Source: Pterobdella sp. o SKG-2022 (taxonomy: Eukaryota > Annelida > Clitellata > Hirudinida > Piscicolidae). From it: a stretch of 64,000 bases of DNA. Shown here piece after piece: positions 60,139-64,000 of this stretch. Each line of letters starts with the position of its first letter. Position 1 is the first letter of the stretch. The notes under the pieces were generated by a model. The model made no database searches and had not been told where the DNA came from. It saw only the letters and a list, made by a program, of their open reading frames with translations. Location of the stretch: NCBI GenBank assembly GCA_964035795.1, contig OZ038324.1, positions 2,476,025 to 2,540,024 on the forward strand, in the 5' to 3' direction. Both the position numbers and the translations under genes were made by a program.

Positions 60139-62455
60139 TTACGAGGTTTATTATAGTGATGTTTAACCCAGAGAGTTTCAAGATCACTTGATATTTGTAA
60201 AATATTCTATTATAATAAAAGGTTATAACAGCTTAATATTTTTTAAAAAAAACTAGTTTTTAGCCCCTATCCAAAGTCCTTCACTTTCCTAACCCTTCTT
60301 AAGCCTTCTGGCAAGCCATTCCACAAACTTGGACCTTCAACCTCAAATCTACGCTTTCCAATACTAGACATTTTGGACTTATTGGTCGAGTCCGAAGATC
60401 TAAGCTTTCGCCTTTCGTATTTCAGAGATAGGTATGAGTCTTTCCGATATGTATTTTGGATCATATCCTAGCCTACATTTAAATATAAGTAATAATATTT
60501 TATAAACTACCTTATCTCTAACTTTGACCCAATGCAACTTTTTCAAAACTGGAATTATATGGTCAAACTTACTTGTGCCTGTAATTAACCAGGCTGTAGT
60601 GTTGATAAGAGACTGGATTCTACACAGCTGCTTTTCAGGTAACCCAGCTAACAATGTGTTGAAATAATCTATTCTGCTCAGAGTCAAAGCAACAGCAAGG
60701 GTCCTCAACGATTCATAAAAAAGACACTTCTTAATGGACCTTATCTGCCTGAGAGCTGAGAAGCCTGCTTGCAACATCTTACTTGCATGTGAATTCATGC
60801 TCAAGTCTCTATCCATGAAAACACCCAGGCTCTTGACACTTTGAAGGTGATATGAAAGTATCCAGTATCCTTATCTGTTTGGTTGGTAACTTGTTCACCT
60901 TTCTCAAAGAAGAAAACCATATAGCTTCAGTTTTGGATATATTGAGTTTAAGACTATTGGATTCCATCCAGGCTGCCATCTCATCGACACAGTCAGACAA
61001 TCTGTTCTGCAATTGCTCAGTTTCACCAAGGACACAGCTAGAATACAATTGTGTGTCATCTGCATATTGGTGAAAACTCAAGTTATGTCTTTGTGCAATT
61101 GTTTCTAGATCCCTAAAATACAGATTAAATAAGAGCGGGCCGATTACAGAACCTTGTGTCACATCAGTATGGAGATGAAATAAATTAGTCTTAACACTTT
61201 TATTAGTAATATAATAACACCTATTATTTAAATAGCTCTTATACCATTCTAAGACTAAACCCTTAAAGCCGAATTTTGAATATAGCTTATTTATTAAAAT
61301 ATTATGATTAACTAAATCAAAGGCTGAGAAAAGATCCAACAATATCAAAAGACTAAACCTACCTTCATCAGCTGCTTTTAAAATAACCATGTGATAGCAG
61401 TTTCTGTTGAATGAAAAAGGCGATAAGCAGACTGAAATCTAGGAAAAAGATCATTTTCAACCAAAAAACTACGTGTTTTTTCTAAAACCAACCGTTCCAG
61501 TATTTTTGATAAGACAGGGACATTTGAAATTGGTCTATGGGAGGATGGCTGAGATTGGTTCAGATTGGGTTTTTTCAATATCGGCGTCACACAGGCTAAC
61601 TTCAAACCTTGAGGAACAGTTCCTGATTTGAAAGAGGAATTAAAGATGCTAACTAAAAAAGGTGCTATCAAGCTTGCTATTCATTTCAATAGCCAAATTG
61701 GGATCGGATCTAAAGCACACTGTTTATTTGCTAAGTTGTTGATCGTCTTCACTAATTTCTCTTCATCCGCCTCAAAAAATTCGTCTAACACTGAAGTCCT
61801 GGATGAAACTTCAATTTGAAATAGATCAGCATCTACACTTTTGACCTCACCATTTTTATTATCCAAGTATTTCTTAAAACTACCAATTTCGATTCCTTTA
61901 CCTCCACCTGCCTTACCCCTACCAGCAATCTTATTTACGTATTTCCAAGTTGTCACTGACTTGTTTTTACATTCAAATAGCTTAAGATCCCAAAACTCCT
62001 TTCTGTTCTTCCTACATAGACATTTTTAAAGATTCTTCTGCCTGAACCATGTCTCACGATCAGCTGTTGAATGAGACCTCAAGTACTTGCGCTCCAACTT
62101 TCTTGTTATGCATTTAGAAATCTTACATTCCTCATCAAACCAAACATCAGAGGGTCTCTGATGAATTCTTACAACTTCTTCAGGAATGAGTTCATTTAAA
62201 ACGTTCTTCAAAGTTGAGAAATACTTGCTCACAGCAGAATCTAAATTCAAGTCTGTTGAAAACACCAAAGGAGTGTTCAGCAACTTGGAAATAACCCTTT
62301 CATAATCCAAATCTTTCCACCTTCTCACCTTGAATGTTTTGTACACTAAAGCAGGTACTTTCAGTTGACTTCCTCATCAAGACCTTATGATCTGAGAAGG
62401 AAACATCAAAAAAATCAACTTTTAATCCAGCCTTAGTGGCCACTACATCCATCAA
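60138..62455 (-). mobile_element. CR1/L2-type LINE, 5'-truncated and broken, antisense in ABCG intron 6
   Basis: About 2.3 kb on the minus strand. It begins in the last part of the endonuclease (FDVSFSDHKVLMR, about 62,400), then a linker (DVWFDEECKISK), the RT and a C-terminal domain (RRFEVEGPSLWNGLPEGLRR). A 3' UTR ends CACTATAATAAACCTCG before an (ATT)n tail. The endonuclease N-terminus is missing. Frames shift at about 62,026, 61,675, 61,385, 60,810 and 60,430, so it is inactive. The motif SAYRLFHSTETA and the final LWN.LP are typical of CR1/L2-like LINEs. It lies antisense to the host gene, between exons 6 and 7. Confidence 0.88.
60809..61671 (-). pseudogene. Reverse transcriptase core of the antisense LINE
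   Basis: In order: GTVPQGLKLACVTPILKK, SHRPISNVPVLSKILERLV, FQSAYRLFHSTETA (61,671-61,378), a frame change, then ILLDLFSAFDLVNHNIL (motif A Asp), VTQGSVIGPLLFNLYFRD, FHQYADDTQLYSS (catalytic YADD, near 61,060) and LKLNISKTEAIWF. Catalytic residues are intact and the frame is broken once inside this stretch. Confidence 0.85.
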
Positions 62456-62623
62456 TTATTCAATTTCTCTGTCTCATTTTTTTGTACATTATTTTTCAAA
62501 ATTTTTGTTTCAGTCGATTTTTTCAAATTCATTGGTTTTATTTTATTTCTTAAAATTTCATTTTTATTTTTTATTTATTCATTATTTTTTAAAATATTAT
62601 TATTATTTTTAAACGTCATTCAG

Positions 62624-62779
62624 GCCACCAATGTGATCTCCACGACAATCCGGCCGACTTCTTTCTTGACGTCATCACCTCGAAAGACTTTAAAAATGAC
62701 GTCAAATTAAAAGAAAATGATGAAGATGTTACCAAAAATCAAGAAAGTTTTACTAACAAAAAGAACAAAGATGATAAGA
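62624..62779 (+). CDS. ABCG2-like transporter, exon 7
   Basis: 156 nt between GTCATTCAG and GATAAGA|GTTAGT. Encodes GHQCDLHDNPADFFLDVITS, the conserved segment after the nucleotide-binding domain. A Lys/Asp/Asn-rich linker (KLKENDEDVTKNQESF) follows, leading towards the membrane domain. Unspliced, the frame would stop at 62,781-62,783, so the donor is needed. The six membrane helices are not in the window. Assembled exons 1-7 give about 298 continuous residues. Confidence 0.93.
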
Positions 62780-63818
62780 GTTAGTTAAATATATTTTTTG
62801 CGATCCAGTATTTATTTTGATTTTATTAAACCTACATTTTTGCATAAATCGATGTAAAAAATTGCTCAAACCACGATAACTAAAAATTGAATTTTAAAAA
62901 ATAATAGTTTTTTCAAACTTTTTTTTTGAAATTATCTGCCCAATAACCGATACAAGCGACATTGAGAAGAAGTTATATAGATAGACATGGTACCCTTGTC
63001 AAAATCAAATCTAATATGAAATCAAAGTCTCATTATTCTCACTTTCATTACATTTTGTGGAAAAAAAACATAAAAATATCAGTTAGATACGATCTAAAAT
63101 TGGTAGTTTAAAGCTAATGGTGAGTTCTAGATGGCTGCACTATGTGAACAGTGTTGAGGGTCATTGAAGCACGGTACTAACTGACCAGTTGATAATGTAA
63201 GGTTTTTTACAAAAAGCTCAGTGAAATCATTTGAATAAATACTTTGTGTTTGTTTCCCATACCCTTGCTTCAGAGAATATTATGTTAGAGAAATGAATTA
63301 GTTTAACATTTAATTAAAAATAGGGATTTACAAACTTTCATAACCTATCCATAAATAATGACAGAGTTTAAACAGGGTATCATAAATATATTCATTCACT
63401 TTAGTTTTATGCTAACGTTTTATGGTAAGGCTATACTTACCGAAAATTCTAGCTTTTTTTGGTTAATAAATGTGCTTAATTTTTTCATAAAATTGACGTG
63501 ATTATTTATTCATTTTAATTAGATAAATAAAATAAATTCATTTAAATATATTTATGTGTAAATAAAAAGTTAAATAATTTAAAAATTAAACAATAGCAAA
63601 TAAACAAATTAGTTGCGTCTTTGTTATCATTCATCTCCTCAAACCAAAGTATCGATAGAGTCCTTCTTAACCAATCTTAACAGCCTTCAAAGGATAAATT
63701 AAACTTAATTTCCATTATAAATATCATTGCAGAAGGTTTATGGTTTTGCCTGTTGTTCTATTGTTATATGTGTTTTGGTTTTCTGCAGCCAAAGAAAAAT
63801 GAGATTTTTTTTAAAGAT

Positions 63819-63895
63819 AATGTAAGTTAGTCTTACGAAAAGCTTCGGGTCTTTTTTGAATAAAAGTTTTGTGTTTGTTGACCTTACAATTTAAA
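63819..63895 (-). repeat. Dispersed repeat (family 2), inverted copy
   Basis: The minus strand carries AACAAACACAAAACTTTTAT, CCGAAGCTTTTCGTAAGACT and AACTTACATT, matching 56,950-57,015. Confidence 0.6.
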
Positions 63896-63910
63896 GACTA
63901 ATAGTTTTTA

Positions 63911-63955
63911 TTTTAGAGTACGAAGCTTTTCGTTAACAGTGTAACTTTCACAAGT
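63911..63955 (+). repeat. Single arm of hairpin MITE family 1
   Basis: TACGAAGCTTTTCGTTAACA then GTGTAACTTTCACAAGT, matching the arms at 18,531 and 31,251. Confidence 0.55.
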
Positions 63956-64000
63956 ATTTATTTTATTTCAAATTTACGATCAAAATTCTTTTATGAATAA

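Larger units (their letters stand above)
62780..64000 (+). other. ABCG intron 7, incomplete
   Basis: No further coding exon is seen before the window ends. It holds family 2 repeats (63,190-63,280 and 63,819-63,895, minus), a family 3 MITE remnant (63,388-63,478) and a family 1 hairpin arm (63,911-63,955). Confidence 0.6.

Noticed and set aside
63787..63800. Possible ABCG exon 8 after TTTTCTGCAG
   Set aside because: In the required phase it reads four codons and then a TGA; the following sequence belongs to a repeat.

Overview
This is AT-rich eukaryotic (animal) DNA. It has widely spaced short exons with GT/AG introns, a rhodopsin-type GPCR, an ABCG-type transporter, several kinds of non-LTR retrotransposon, a dead piggyBac transposase, tRNA-derived SINEs and hairpin MITEs. 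No operons, bacterial signals or CRISPR arrays were seen. I cannot name the species; an invertebrate metazoan fits the gene structure and repeat load.

Layout. 1-1,720: SINE fragment and a 5'-truncated LINE copy flanked by a 40-bp direct repeat. 1,720-15,230: gene desert with scattered repeat fragments. 15,645-35,079 (+): a class A GPCR with a long first coding exon (TM1-TM4), a 58-nt exon encoding a Cys-rich extracellular loop 2, then about 17.6 kb of intron before the terminal exon (TM5-TM7). The exon phases show that at least one more small exon is missing from my model. This long intron holds a nearly full-length dead LINE (20,020-23,872, with a 10-bp target duplication), a decayed piggyBac transposase on the minus strand, three copies of an 18-bp palindrome, SINEs and MITEs.

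39,886-42,282 (-): an uninterrupted 798-codon orphan ORF encoding a basic, low-complexity protein. 46,812-47,027 (+): a plausible terminal exon with a poly(A) signal. 47,030-55,060: mostly featureless AT-rich DNA.

55,068-62,779 (+): the first seven recognisable coding exons of an ABCG2-like half-transporter. They encode the whole nucleotide-binding domain (Walker A, Q-loop, signature, Walker B and H-loop are all intact and the reading frame is continuous). The membrane domain must lie to the right of the window. Its introns carry an antisense CR1/L2-type LINE (60,138-62,455), two SINEs, two other LINE fragments and a MITE.

The two recognised genes (a signalling receptor and a transporter) have no evident functional link. 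The most unusual content is the layered repeat landscape: nested elements, a 40-bp perfect hairpin, dispersed LINE 3' tails, and an orphan intronless gene.
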